The position numbers and the translations under genes were made by a program. A DNA stretch of 64,000 nucleotides, taken from contig JAXGGA010004675.1 in NCBI GenBank assembly GCA_038373865.1, positions 21,651 through 85,650 of the forward strand, read 5' to 3'. This document shows, one piece after another, positions 46,601 to 58,962 of the stretch (position 1 is its first letter; each line of letters begins with the position of its first letter). The notes below the pieces were generated by a model, which had not been told where the DNA came from, did no database searches, and worked only from the letters and a program-made list of their open reading frames with translations. This stretch comes from Uloborus plumipes (lineage: Eukaryota > Arthropoda > Arachnida > Araneae > Uloboridae).

Positions 46601-47539
46601 TTCAGAAAAAAATCAGCTTTAATTTGATATATACGTTGATGAGTGTACGCGATGAGTGTAGAAATACTACATTCATGTGACCTGTTCAGGCCAGGCTGCC
46701 TAGAGGTTGCGGCCACTTTTACATAGGCAGCCTTAGTGCATCACGTTCAGGAAAAAATCAGCTTTAATTTGATATATACGTGATGAGTGTACGCAATGAG
46801 TGTAGAAATACTTCATTCATATGTCCCGTTTAGATCAGGCTGCCTATAGGTTTCGGGCACTTTTACATACGAAGACTTAGTGCATCACGTTCAGAAAAAA
46901 ATGTGCTTTAATTTGATATATACGTGATGAGTGTACGCTATGAGTGTAGATAAACTGCGGTGGGATCTTAGACTATTAAGGCAGACATTTTAAAATTATG
47001 TAATTTACTGACAGCAATGTTATAAGTTTTGAGCTTTTGACAGATTTAATTAGAATAGGAAAAATTAAATAAAACTTTTTTTTAAACCCTAGTATAAGTA
47101 ATTTTAACAAGCATGATTCGTGTTTTGTACTAATGAACATTTATATCATTACTTGATCATAACATTTTTTTTTTCATTCCTGAATTTTTTCAGACCGACT
47201 GGAAAGGAACGCCAAACAAGTGCCCGATTTCTAAATATAGAAGAAACTATGATGAGAAAAATAAGGCTCATATTTTATCGTTCCCTTGATATCTTTGTAA
47301 TTTATGAAAAAATACACTGGCATGTAAATAAATATTTTTTAGAATTGTGCTTTGCATATTCATTTCAGAAAAGTTTTATATGATCCAAGAGTTTGATTTT
47401 CTTGTTTTCAAAATCAACAATTTTCTAACAGAGAAAAGTATAGTAAAAACGAGCCAATAATAAGCACCAATATAATCCGCTGGCCTCAAGTGAGTGACGT
47501 CAGAAATCAGACAGAAGGCTTGGAGTTTCGATGGTAACG
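43695..47539. mobile_element. 3.85-kb inverted-repeat element, 7-bp duplication GTCAAGG
   Basis: The terminal repeats CGTTACCATCGAAACTCCAA then GCCTTCTGTCTG are identical for about 32 bp at both ends and continue imperfectly. GTCAAGG flanks at 43688-43694 and 47540-47546. The interior has no transposase-like frame; it contains the palindromic satellite 45363-46973. A 7-bp duplication is not diagnostic here; MULE-like or hAT-like origin cannot be decided. Confidence 0.75.
45363..46973. mobile_element. 1.6-kb palindromic element with inverted tandem arrays, TA duplication
   Basis: The ends GTCTAAGATCCCACCGCAG are perfect inverted repeats next to TA (45361-45362 and 46974-46975). The interior consists of ~146-bp units with 'cactcatcacgtatatatca' and 'aggctgcctatgtaaaagtg': about eight in one orientation (45395-46500) and three in the other (46545-46930). 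Each unit also contains its own hairpin, AGGCTGCCTA...TAGGCAGCCT. No coding region is present. Confidence 0.85.
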
Positions 47540-47546
47540 GTCAAGG

Positions 47547-48133
47547 TCATTAGAGGTAGCTGCATGGAGTGGGGGAGATAATTTTCAGAGGGGTGGTGAT
47601 CGAAAATATCGATTTTCTTCATTTTCATGGTTCAAATCAATGGTTTATTTAATACGGGATGGATGACTCACAAGTTTATTTCACGGTAGTTTTCAATCTG
47701 AAATTAATTTAGCTTCAACAAGCATGCAATGTCCTGCTTGAATCTGTTAGCCAGAACAGAACAACTTCTGGGAAAGAGTGACCTTTCAGCCATACAAGTT
47801 CACTTTTCAAATTTTCCCTTCCCAATATTTAGCAGGAAGAGAAATTCAAGACTTGGAATGGCATAAGAAAATAATACTCTTACTCATGACCGTTTAATTA
47901 TACATAAGTAGTAAATCATAAATATAACTGGTAACTACTAAAACAAAGAGCGATAAAATTGAAACTAATAATAGAACAACTCATGACCGGATTTACTGAG
48001 CGAATTTGAATGACATTTCAAATATGTATTATGCTGTTTTAATCATGCGGCCGGAGATTTAGATTGAAAATGTATAGTTGTTTAAAATTTTGATAATAAA
48101 TCGCACTGCTATGCTAAAAACATATACAAATAC
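47547..48133. other. unassigned stretch
   Basis: No recognisable gene or repeat; moderately AT-rich. Confidence 0.4.
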
Positions 48134-48954
48134 AGGATGACCTGAACCTGATACAGACTGACTGTTTTCAAAAATTCATAACAGAAGAACAGTAGATGAT
48201 AGTAGATAACAAAAAAAAATTCTTCCTGGTAATTCATGTAGCTGGCCGGTAATTTTTTTCCCTCCAGAATTTCATTCCAGTTCAAATATTTTCAATAGAT
48301 GGCGCTGTAAAAAGAAGCCATGTAAGTCAAAGAAGAATCACGGGACGCGGGAGCGTCCCGCCCCGCCAAGAAAACTAAATACAAGCCGCCAAGAAATTTC
48401 CGTCGCCAAGAAAAATGTAAAAGAGTGACTAAGGACTGTTTACGCGAGTAACCAAACCGGGGTTTTCACCCCTCTGTATCTCAGCCCCATAAAGATCCCT
48501 AGAGTTGATTTTCGGTATACTCAATCTCCAGCGGCCCCTGACGGCACATACTAAAGCAAAACATCCAGGACCCTCAGGGGGAGGGGGGGGGGAATGTTAA
48601 AAAATCGCTATTTTTCGCACTTTTTAAAAATTGTTTGACAGGGGTCCAGACTAAACGGTAACTCGGATTGAGCTCTGCTTTTGCACCCACATTTATTTTG
48701 TCCCAAAGCTCGGCATAGGGGTTTTTTAGACCCCCCACCCCCTCCCCCCTCGATTTTATTTTCCGTATCTTTTCTCCCCGGGGGTCTTTAGTGTTGATTT
48801 TTGGTATGAATATTCTCGATGAGACATTGAGGACGTTTTCCCAAAATTTACCCCCCCCCCCTCGGGGTCATCGCACCCCGGAGTTATTAATGCTTAAAAT
48901 TGGTCCGATTTCTATCTACTAGCTCTGTTCAACATCTGAGCATTTATGTTGTCA

Positions 48955-49085
48955 TTGTTGGGCGACGAGGAAAAACTCAATGATTTATAATTTCATCTGT
49001 TGCCAGTTTCTATTTGTTAACAAATAAAATATTTGTAATTGATTTTATTGCATAAGGCTTTTAAAAGGGATCTTCAATTTAGTTC
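48955..49085. repeat. relic of Helitron family H1
   Basis: 'caatgatttataatttcatc', 'tgttgccagtttctatttg' and 'ttaacaaataaaatatttg' match the 62490-62570 segment of the Helitron copy in the same orientation, at lower identity. Confidence 0.55.
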
Positions 49086-49396
49086 ATTTTAATATGAGAT
49101 CGGCAGTAAGGGTTGGTTTTTTTTTAAACTTTTAATTTAATCGTAGTATTGTTAGCAACTAGCTTTGTTTTGCGTCGGTTCGGGTGGTACATTGTGATTG
49201 ATTTCAAATTTATCCTAGACTGAAGAAGATCCTTAAACTTTTGCACCAAATGCATGCCGCCAAGAAAACCACATATGTCGGACCGCCAAGAAAAATGTTG
49301 AAGGGAAAAAAAAAAAAACATGCAAAGTAAATTTTGAAGAGAAAAAAAAAAAAAACAGGCAAAGAAATAATATTAATGGAAAAACATGTGATATCT

Positions 49397-49770
49397 CCCC
49401 CAAAACAACAGTGTTGTAAAAAAATCTCCTGCCAAGAAAACCTTAAATACTCAGCCTTAAAAAGTTATGATATCGAGTTTTCCCGCCAAGTTAGTGCCAA
49501 ACTACAAGTAACCTGTATGTATAGTTCTTTTAAATTGTTTTCAGTCCTGCCAGGCGGGAAGTTTTTACTCATTAAGCAACCACCTCACAAGACAAAGCTT
49601 CCCGCCTGGCAGGACTGAAAACAATTTAAAAGAACTATACATACAGGTTAGTTGTAGTTTGGCACAAACTTGGCGGGAAAACTCGATATCATAATTTTTT
49701 AAGGCTGAGTATTTAAGGTTTTCTTGGCGGGGGATTTTTTTTACAACACTGTTGTTTTGGGGGAGATTGA
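49397..49770. repeat. 374-bp palindrome with GCCAAGAAAA/TTTTCTTGGC motifs
   Basis: The arms 49397-49566 and 49598-49770 are near-perfect reverse complements around a ~30-bp loop. CCTGCCAGGCGGGAAG sits at the stem tip. Related 'ccgccaagaaaa' words lie at 48364-48410, 49258 and 49283. Two similar frames on opposite strands (49334-49618 and 49565-49801) result from the symmetry. Confidence 0.85.
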
Positions 49771-49795
49771 AATTCACATCAATGTTTCGGAGTTT

Positions 49796-49939
49796 GGGCA
49801 ATGCTCTACATCGACGTAAAGCAGAAAAAATAGGCAGAAGCGTAAAATGGATTCAATGGTGTTCCTATGGAAAGTACCCGGATTTTCGGTTTCTGCCTTC
49901 AGTTTCGGTCGCGTTTTACGCTGATGTGGAGCATGGCCC
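49796..49939. mobile_element. 144-bp MITE, second full copy
   Basis: It is the same family and length as 307-450, in the opposite sense: ends GGGCAATGCTCTACATCG and (reverse complement) GGGCCATGCTCCACATCAG, flanked by TTT (49793-49795 and 49940-49942). The body includes 'aaagtacccggattttcggt'. Confidence 0.8.
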
Positions 49940-50599
49940 TTTCTGATGATTGCAATTACTTTAAAATATTTTCTACCTGTCTATTACTGGCTGCAGTTAC
50001 ATGTCGATTGACAGACGGTCAAAATTTAAATCACATTTACGGATGCGCGTTTTGATGAACTGCATATGGTGCTTCACGTTTTTTTTTTTTCTTTTCAACC
50101 ATAAGCGTTTTCCTGAAAAAGTTTTGAAAACTTCTTTCTGCTTTGAGTAATAGACCGTAAGAAGACATTATAAAATAATTATATTCATCAAAGTTCGGAA
50201 ACATTGTGATGTGAATTTACGTTCACCTTCTTTGACTTCCGGGCTTGCTATCTGCAGCGCCATCTATTGAAAAAATGTAACTAAAATTCCAAACTTTTAG
50301 GTGAAAATCTTCGCCCGTCATGAATTTTTGTGCAAGAATTTCTTTTTTATCATCTGCCGTTCTCCTGTTATGAATTTTTGAAAACAATCAGTCTATTTCC
50401 GGACACCCTGTAAGTGCCAATAGCAATTTCACTTTACAGTCTAGAGGTGGGAACCAGAGCCCTCGAGATCGCATGTTGTGTCCTTGTGTCTCTATTGTGG
50501 TCTTGATAAAATAAGTTCTTGTATTAGTTAATATTTAACTCACAGATTGCCTTAATTGGAAATTAAATTAACAATTATCACAAAAACATTCAAAATTAT

Positions 50600-52241
50600 G
50601 AGCCAATATTTAGAAAAGTGCCAATTTGAAAATGGAGTTTTCTGAAAAAAATTTTTTTTTTTTTTGCAGAAAAAAACTAATATTGGATTTTAAGTCTAAA
50701 TTGGGTCTAAATGCAAGAAAATAAAAGGGGGGAGGTCAAGGACGTTATTTACCCCCTCCTTAGGTTACTCACTTATAAGCCGTTACAGATCTGATGAATG
50801 TTACAGATCTGATGATGTTAATATGAGCTACGTATCTGAGTTTATGCTTTCAGTCTTCGTTAACATCTCTAAAAATGATATCATTTCCTTGCATTTTTAA
50901 CATAGAATTAAGATAATTATATTAAAATATATATATATTAGGCTAAAAAATCAAATTTCATTATAAAAAAGCATTTCTTGGAAATAAAAATGAGCGATAA
51001 GGTTCTTAGATAAAATAAATTATGAGATTACCAAATCCAAGCTAATAAAACATTTGTTTTGTTTTGAAACAGCACACAACTTCAACTTTTTCAACACACA
51101 ACTCTGCTGCTTGCTTTTCTTTAATTAGTTGCAGGAAATTTAATTTCTTGATCAGAAATTCAAATTTAGCATGCTAGTTATTATCTAGTTATTTAGCGAA
51201 GTTATGAGAAGTTGAAGCACCAAAAAAAAAAAAAAAATAAATAAATAAATAAATAAAATAATAATAATTAATTAACTTAATTTCTGCAGTGTCAATTTTT
51301 CTTATTTTACTAACTTCTATTGTTAGGTCATACAAACCACAAATGAAGCAATTGTACTAAAACTCATTGCTTTTCATTTTTTAAGAACAAAAATATTCAA
51401 TATATATATGGCTAAAACCTATGACTTGCTTTTCATAATTCTGAAACGTGTGAGTTAGTTCTGTAACATATTCGCTGTTTTTCAATGTTACCGCTCTGAC
51501 TGTTACCGATCTGACAAACTGACAAAGTTTTTTTTTTTATTTCCGAGTCGATCGCACTAAACCAAAATCAAATACGTGGTTTTTTCACTTGTAATAAAGG
51601 ACTATACTTATATATAAAATAATTTTTAAAATAATAAAAACTGCGTATTTTAGAGCGTGTTACCGATCTGATGACTCAAATGACACACATTTTATAAAAT
51701 CACTTTAAAAAATCTTACCTACAGTTTTAGATGCAGAAATGCACATTTTTAATTACGATTCGATAAAACATCCCACCAGGTACTCAGTATCACGTGGTAT
51801 AGGTGCAGGAAATGATTTTGGGAGCCTAAACATAGATCGGAAGTTATTGTTACCACTCTGACGGCGGAACTTGGGACACGCTTATTTCGCATCGGCTAGA
51901 AAATCAGAAATCGATTAAAACAAAAATGAAGTAAAATATCAACAAAGGGGTAAAAATAGAATCGTTTTTTGTGCAAGTGCGTTTTTTTGGGAAGTTAGAA
52001 AGTGCGCATGACCTGTTTGCATGCTAAGCTTTGCTACTGGGGACACGTTACCGATCTGATTTTTGATGTATAAAAACAATATTTACTGAAGAAAAAAAAA
52101 TTTTCTTTTCTGATGTTATTAGATGAAATGAAAGCAGAACCTTATCTTCTTTCTGGGGAAAATTATTTTTTAAACTAGTTATTGAAATACTACTGAAAAT
52201 TCACTTGGGACTCAAATTGGCACTTTTCTAAATATTAGCTC
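50600..52241. mobile_element. 1.64-kb inverted-repeat element with repeated GTTACCGATCTGA
   Basis: The ends GAGCCAATATTTAGAAAAGT and (reverse complement) GAGCTAATATTTAGAAAAGT continue with GCCAATTTGA. TTAT flanks at 50596-50599 and 52242-52245. GTTAC-(C/A)-GATCTGA or a variant recurs seven times (about 50783, 50801, 51489, 51502, 51659, 51850, 52047). No coding region is found; the superfamily is unknown. Confidence 0.75.
51218..51265. repeat. (AAAT)n microsatellite after poly-A
   Basis: An A run is followed by about seven AAAT repeats, inside the element 50600-52241. Confidence 0.9.
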
Positions 52242-52245
52242 TTAT

Positions 52246-52427
52246 ACGCAAATTTAGACATAGGTCCGTGTCAAAGTATTATCAGTTTTATGTATTTAAA
52301 GTGTGTATACCAAGTTCAATAAACTCCCAGTTATCGGCGAATCAGAATATAGCTAGATGTTGGCAGGAGTGGCTTTTGCCAAGTGCGCAGCAGCCAGGGG
52401 GGGGGGGGGGGAGCGGCATTTTGACCG

Positions 52428-52458
<31 letters not shown>

Positions 52459-52656
52459 CATATTGGTAGAAAAATATTGAAGAAAAAAACTCGTAAGAAG
52501 AGCTAGAAGAGAAAATGAAACATTGAGAAGAAACATTAGGCTTTAGTAAAAACATATTTAAAAAAATCAAAGCTGCAATAGTGTTTTTAAATTTGCCAAA
52601 TAATCAAAAATTTTTGCATAAGGAATTGTTTTGAGAGGTCATAGTGACCTCCCATA
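52246..52656. other. spacer with G and T homopolymers
   Basis: A G run at about 52387-52401 and a T run at about 52431-52459 dominate. Frames across it are low-complexity (poly-Lys, poly-Pro) artefacts. Confidence 0.6.
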
Positions 52657-52864
52657 CAAGGGCGGATCCAGCATCTGGTTAAGGTGGGTGTCATTTTTGG
52701 AAAGGGGGAGGTGTCAAAGTGCAATTTTTGTGTAAAAAGAGGGTAGTTTGGAAGTTTTTTTCGTAATATTAGTCCCCAAAACAGCAGTTTTATGCTATAT
52801 TTCTATATTTGGTAGCTTAAAGAGGGGGAGGGGGGCTCATGACCGCCATCTGGATTCGGGCCTG
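52657..52864. mobile_element. 208-bp hAT MITE
   Basis: The ends CAAGGGCGGATCCAGCATCT and (reverse complement) CAGGCCCGAATCCAGATGGC are flanked by CTCCCATA (52649-52656) and CTTCCATC (52865-52872), 6 of 8 identical. It belongs to the CAGGGGCGGATCC group also seen at 15667 and 37782. Confidence 0.7.
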
Positions 52865-52938
52865 CTTCCATCATGACTATAATGGGGGGGGGGGGGGCAA
52901 TTTCTTAAGCTCGCCGCTGGCGCTGGACACCCTGGGTA

Positions 52939-53209
52939 CGCTACTGGTCAGAGTCGGAATCGAATTGATTTTGGAGTAAATGAGTCGGCTTTAAAATTCC
53001 TGGAGTCATCTTTCCTTCGACTCCGATTTCTTGATCCCAAAATCAGTCTGATTCCGACTCCGTGACCCGTGCAGAGTTAAAGGCTCGGAGGAAAAATTTC
53101 GTACTCCTACTCCGATTCTTGGCGGTTTCAACATGTCTGCTCTTGATTCTTACTCCAACAACTTAACTCCAAAATCCGTCAAATTTCCCACCACTCCAAC
53201 TCCACAGCT
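52939..53209. mobile_element. hAT-like 'GGAGTCGGA' repeat, probably left-truncated
   Basis: The right end, reverse-complemented, is CAGAGCTGTGGAGTTGGAGT, a widespread hAT-type terminus followed by degenerate GGAGTCGGA/TTCCGACTCC repeats. The left end CAGAGTCGGAATCG lacks the GCTGTG part. No 8-bp duplication was found. Confidence 0.65.
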
Positions 53210-54360
53210 CTGGTTAAAAGTTCACTTACAGAAGTTCGCAGTTAATTAATTAGTGGCCAAACATGGCTGAACATCACCAAAACTTAGCATTGTGCTTCGG
53301 TGTCAAGTTCAGGTTCAGCTTTTATTCGTATCGGGGTCACGTTTTGGCATCCACGACATCACGTTTTGTGTAATCACTGCAATGATAATGAATATATGTT
53401 TATACTCTTTTTTTTTTTTTAATTTTGCAGACCATTGCGGCAACAAAACAGATTTTTCCTCACCATGAAATGGTTTAATTACATTTCTTAACGCTACACA
53501 TATCTACACTAGCAAAAATATTTTCATGGCGAATATTTTTGCCTAAGATGTGTCGATACAACTGTATGACATATCTTACGTTTTAGAAAACTACGAACTA
53601 ATTTAAGCAGTCATTCCATTTTAAGCAGTGCGTTAAAAAGGCAAAAGATATGAAGCAAAAAATATTTACCTTAAAAAATCATACCCGTTTCCCCCATAGC
53701 CACTTTTTTAATAATTTTTATTTCTCATGCATACTTGGTTTTCCAGGCAAAGAACACAATGAGACTAAGTTTATTCAACTCTTGAGGATTTGACTCCTTC
53801 CTTAAAAATCATCCTGATAAGCGCATTCCATCTTTGGCAGAAAATAAAGGGAGAAAATATTCTTCCTTAGCCAATAATAGTCCAGAAAGTTCTTCTCGCC
53901 TTACTCTTTAACCTATGGAAAAATCTGATTCAGAGTGGAAAAATCTCTCCCTAATCCCTCCTCCCGTATATCTCGTCAAAAAAACATCCCGGTCACATAA
54001 TTCACCCGGAGGAGTCACGTGTTGGAAGTGCGAAAGAGAACAAAGAAAATATGACCAAGGGAAAGGCTTTATGGACATGCGTCTTATATATAAAACGCGC
54101 CAATTCGACCTCTGGAGCCCTCGTCATGGGGGGTGTTGAGGGGCGCAACGACGCGTCACACAACAAAGGCGCTCTTCGATTACAAAGGAAGAAATGCGGA
54201 TACGGTCTTGAATGAGAGCAGATTCAGAATCTTCAAATATTATGTCCTCTTAGGTGGGTTAAAAAGCTGACGGGTCAAAGAATTCAACACCAGCTTGGTT
54301 ATTTTTAAGTATCGGTTGCTCAATCCCGATATTGTTCGTTTGCATTTTGTTCGCCAATAA
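53210..54360. other. unassigned stretch
   Basis: No gene is recognised. The 74-codon plus frame at 53915-54139 has no known domain. A T run lies at 53410-53420. Confidence 0.4.
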
Positions 54361-55295
54361 CTTTGGAGAGGACTTATCGTGGAGTCACTGCTATTGGGTA
54401 ATGGCATCTTTTTGAGGCATCGAGAATTGGTTCATGCCTTGTCGTTTTTCAGTACTGGCATGTGTATATGGATCTAAAGAATGCGATTTCTTCTATGCTA
54501 CATGTTAAAGTCCTCTTCTATATTCTGCGGCTCGTTTATTGTACCTATAAATTTATAAGATACCCATTTGGGGTGGCTTGGGGTTGTGTTCGCATAGTGT
54601 AGATTGTGAATGTTTTTTATTGAGGGAAAGCTGTTGCACCACTGCATGCAAGTGTTGCTTAAAATTGCATAGCACTGCTGTTTACTTTGCTTAAAACTAT
54701 TTTTGGGTAACGGTATCTTTTTAAGGTTACGGCATCAAGACTTGGTTCATGGCTTGTTATTTTTCTGTACTGGCATGTGTATATGAATTGAAAGAAAGCG
54801 GTTTCCTATATGCTACATGTAAAAGTTCTCTTCTATATTCTATGGTTCGTTTATCTTACCTATAAATTATAAAATACCCATTAGGATGATATTTGGGGTT
54901 GTGTTCGTACAGTATATATTATTAATGCTTTTCATTGAAGGACAGCTGTTGCACAACTGGAACTGTTGCAGTTGCACGGAACTGTTGTTTACTTTGCTTA
55001 AAACTGTTCTTGGGTAATACTATCTTTTTAAAGCAGGGGCTCCCAAACTTTTTTGCTCCGTGGACATCTTAACGAGTTTTCTAGTTTCTCGTGGACGGTT
55101 CCTAGGGATCGTTCCAAAATAAGTCAGGGACTGTAATAATAGAACTCAAGTTTTCTAAAAACCGCGAATTAGATGTTTAAGTCTTATTATAGATGTTCTA
55201 AAAAAAAAAAAAAAGATGAAAACAAGTTTTCTTTTTTTTTTTTGATGTAACGAAATGAATCAGAAATTTACCTAACTGTATAATAGCTCTTTTAA

Positions 55296-56257
55296 CTCGG
55301 GAGGACGCGCGGGGTCATTTTAGGACCCCAAAGAAATTTTCCAACTCCAATTCCAAGAAAACTATGCACCAGTTCACTCCTTTCATCTCAGTAGCTGAGT
55401 TTCTACCCCCCATTCACCTTTTGTTACTAATTCGGAGGTATTTCTGGCATTTGCATTCAGCCAAGACACATTTGGTCACTTACTGGGGTCATTCTATGAC
55501 CCCGCGCGTCCTTCCGTTTGCTTGACAGATCAACTATTTCGCCTGCCTGATACGGTCAGTTTGTCACTTTTTTTTTTCAATTAAAAGAATTTTGTACTTT
55601 GAAACAACCATATAGAAAGTATTCTTTATGCTAATTAGTAAATACATTTCTCAAATCCTTTTTGGAGGGAAAATGATACGAAAAAATACTTATTTAGAAA
55701 TTGAGCAAATGAAATGAAAGGGACACTTATTCAATTAAATTATCATCTCCCTTTCATTCAACCAGTGTAAAACGTACTTAAATTATGATAACTACAATCA
55801 AAGTAATATTTTGTTTATCTTCATACATGCAGTATAAAAATGCAGGAGGAGACAAAATGAAATCAAGTAAATAATTTTTTTTCGATTAAAGGTTGAAATA
55901 TTTTAAATATAAATCTGTCAGTTTTCTTTAAAAACATTAATTCTAGTTGTTATAAATATTGTAAATTATATAAAATGTAATAACCCGCAAAATGTATATG
56001 AGCTTTGTGTAAAAAATATACGTTCCATACCTTTAAATAGAATTGCGGAATAAAGTTAGTTTGCGTAGCTAATTTTTGTCTAAATGGTAGGTTTCAATGT
56101 CTGTAATTGTACTGCAATATGGTTTTAAGAAAGAAATATTAAAATATAAAAGTTTTCAACTGCGTAAGAAGGATTTTTGGGTTCATTCAAAGGTTTGGGG
56201 TCATTTTATGACCCCGCGCGTCCAAACGTTTGCCTCGGAGACGCGCGTTCTCCCGGG
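55296..56257. mobile_element. 962-bp piggyBac element
   Basis: TTAA at 55292-55295 and 56258-56261 flanks inverted ends CTCGGGAGGACGCGCG and (reverse complement) CCCGGGAGAACGCGCG. Subterminal GGGGTCATTTTAGGACCCC and its counterpart mirror the 10543 piggyBac layout. The homologous site in the other hAT (near 21709, 'tctcttttaatcttgatt') is uninterrupted. There is no transposase. Confidence 0.9.
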
Positions 56258-57081
56258 TTAATACTTAATTTTTTGTACAATCAAAAACTTTTTAAATGCC
56301 TGACAACTTTATAAAAGATTCAGTTTGACATTTTTATTGCAGAGTAAAAAATTAAAAGAAAACAGATGAAGAGAAAAACGTAACATTTTTATTCAGATTG
56401 TCCTAATACCAATGTCACAACACTTAAATAAGCTAATAAGTATTCGTATAAGGATAGGTGTACAAGGAATAGAAAAGAAGACTGCTTTTCGTGGGAAGGA
56501 TGAATTTGATGCATCAACCGCAAATTTTTAATGTTTGGCTTTAGATTTGTGGGCCATAACTTCAAATCTCCCCAATCAGAGACTCCCAGTCAGTTTCTTA
56601 TTTTTGTAAGAACATTGGTGACTGAAGTAATATTTGTTTGCACTAGGTATGAAGATGCAAAAGCTTTCAAAAATTATCTTGCGATATTTCATGAGGTAGG
56701 ATACGTTATACAAATGTTTTTCTGAAGCCAAAAATATTGATACCATTTCCTGAACTTAGCGCTTATTCCAATCAGCTCTTTTTGAGCAGTAACTAACTTA
56801 GATTTTATTCAATTTTAATATTTTCCTTGTAATTGCAAATTGATCTCATTAAGTTGAGGAAACAAATCTGTAAAATGAGCAATATTTGGTTTCCGTTTGA
56901 TTACATTTTCTTTTAAATTGGGATCTTTTGCATCCCTGAACTGCAAATTACGTTTTTTTTTTTTTTTTTGAAAATAGTAATAAAAACCTTGTCAAACACG
57001 GGGGGGGGGGGATCCTTTTAAAAGCCTGCGTGGACCCCAATTTGTATCTCCTGGACCCCCAACTTTTTCTTTCCTTTATAT

Positions 57082-58962
57082 CAGTGGTTCTCAACGGGGG
57101 CGATACCGCCCCCCGGTGGGCGGTGGGACGATGTTGAGGGGCGGTGAACTTCTTTTGGGCGGCAGGGGGGCGGTGGACATATTTTGGGCGGTAAGGGGGC
57201 GGTGAGTATATTTTTAAATTTATTTTGGGCGGGAGCAATAGGAAACCCTTTTCCCATAAATCGGTATGGATAGCTTTAAAAAAATTTCTATGATTTTCTC
57301 CCGAACCTTGATCCTTCTACTAACGTCATCAAATATAGCCAAAATTTGCCAATAGCACTTAAATTTCAAAAAAGGTTTTGGAGGTGGGTCTCCACTTTCA
57401 TCCCGTAACTATCTAAAATAGTCTTAAAAATGTGTCCATTTAAAAAATGCTCAAGGAAGAGTCCTAAATTTCTCACCCCTCCTTGCTCCCCTAACTTTTA
57501 TAGCCAAAAAATAGTTTAAAATTACGTTTTGAAAACTTCCCTTTTAAAAAACTTCCGGGGTGAAGATCTAAAACCACCCTCCTCTTTCACTATCATAACC
57601 ACACTTAGCTTAGAAATTTTCTTTTTTACATTTCTGTCGAAGGGCTACGGGAACCATCATTTTAAAAGACAGTCTATTGATTTTTTTTAAATGATTACGG
57701 GAGGGAATCTCTAACTACCAGCTACTCTTTCCCCAAGCATGACCAAAAAGAACCTAGAATTGCGTTTTTAGGAAGTCGGTTTCCACAAGTTTTTAGAAGA
57801 GACTTTCTTCTCACCAGACTTGATTGACTTTTTGTGTTGTAAGAGCATCGCCGTAACAACACTAAAGGTAATTAGTTCACAGTTGCGTTTTTCAAAGTAC
57901 ATAGTGAAAAAAATTCCGGAGAAAACTCCCAAACTTTCCATTCCCTCAACCTCAACAAAAAATTTTAAATTAAGGTTTTTAAGACTGCAATTTCAGGAAA
58001 TACCGGAAGAAGCTTTGACCCCCTAACATGACTAAAATTAGCTTTAAAATAACTTGCAATTTTGAAAAAACTTCATGAAGTTTTTTTTTTCCTTGTTAAT
58101 GTAACCAAAACTTGCCTAAAATTACGTCAAGTTTAAATGCTTCACTGTGGTGAAGTCAGAATACAACTCTTAACCACATGAAACCTAAGATTAAAGGAAC
58201 TGCGTTTTTAAGACTCTATTTTCAAAACAAGCGTCGTCTTTACTGTCATGTCTCCAAAAGCATACTATAATTGCGTTATTAAGAATTGTAACTTCTGGCA
58301 TTTTATCCAACCTTCTTAAATCCATAAAAGAATTTCTTTGAATTGAACTTATCTTGTAATTTGTAAATTTTACTTATTTCATTTTTTCCCTCCAATTAAA
58401 ACTTGATTTATAATCTTTAAGGATGACATGTACGGGTGGTAAGTTCAAGTTTTCATCCCGCCTGGAAAAAAATCGAAAGTCAGACTTTGTTATTGCCATA
58501 AATGAGGGATGCGTATTGCATAGTTGCAAGTGAATAAGAACAACACGGATTGGGATTGGACTGTTTGGGGAACTATTTGAACGCAGTGCAGTTTTCAAAG
58601 TATATTGGTTTTGTTGGTTTTCAAAAGAAAAAAAATTTGAAAACAACGCATTTTTACTTCAAACATTTTTGTTATTTATGTTCAAAATGTTTCACTCATT
58701 TAATGGAACCATTCTAGGCACTTGGTTGATTCTTTGACACAGCTTTTTGGAGGAAAAACATTGACTGCTTTTTTTAAAAAATATATATGCTTGAAAAGTT
58801 TTTTTACTCCATAGTTATTTTTTAACTATCTATTTGGAGAAAATTATAGAGTCAAACGGGTCAAGAAAACTGCTTTTCCTTCTTCGTTTCACCCAAAGGG
58901 GGCGTTGAAACTATTCTCAGTCTTAAAGGGGGCGGTAGCTGAAAAAAGGTTGAGAACCACTG
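57082..58962. mobile_element. 1.88-kb nested hAT element (CAGTGGTTCTCAAC type)
   Basis: Ends CAGTGGTTCTCAACGGGGGC and (reverse complement) CAGTGGTTCTCAACCTTTTT are flanked by an exact 8-bp duplication CTTTATAT at 57074-57081 and 58963-58970. Four degenerate ~33-bp 'gggcggtg...ttttgggcgg' repeats lie at 57117-57235. Further in are diverged 'taaaattgcgtttttaa' repeats. No transposase is recognisable. Confidence 0.93.

Larger units (their letters stand above)
48134..50411. mobile_element. 2.3-kb mariner-type inverted-repeat element, nested inserts
   Basis: The ends CAGGATGACCTGAACCTGAT and (reverse complement) CAGGGTGTCCGGAAATAGAC lead into a shared 'tgttttcaaaaattcataac'. Subterminal 'tcaatagatggcgctg' (48292) also pairs with 'cagcgccatctattga' (50258). 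TA flanks both ends. The interior holds 'gccaagaaaa' repeats, a palindrome (49397-49770) and a MITE (49796-49939), plus a Helitron-family relic (48955-49085). No transposase is recognisable. Confidence 0.75.

Noticed and set aside
49334..49801. Similar frames on opposite strands as a conserved small protein
   Set aside because: They arise from the 374-bp palindrome read from either side.
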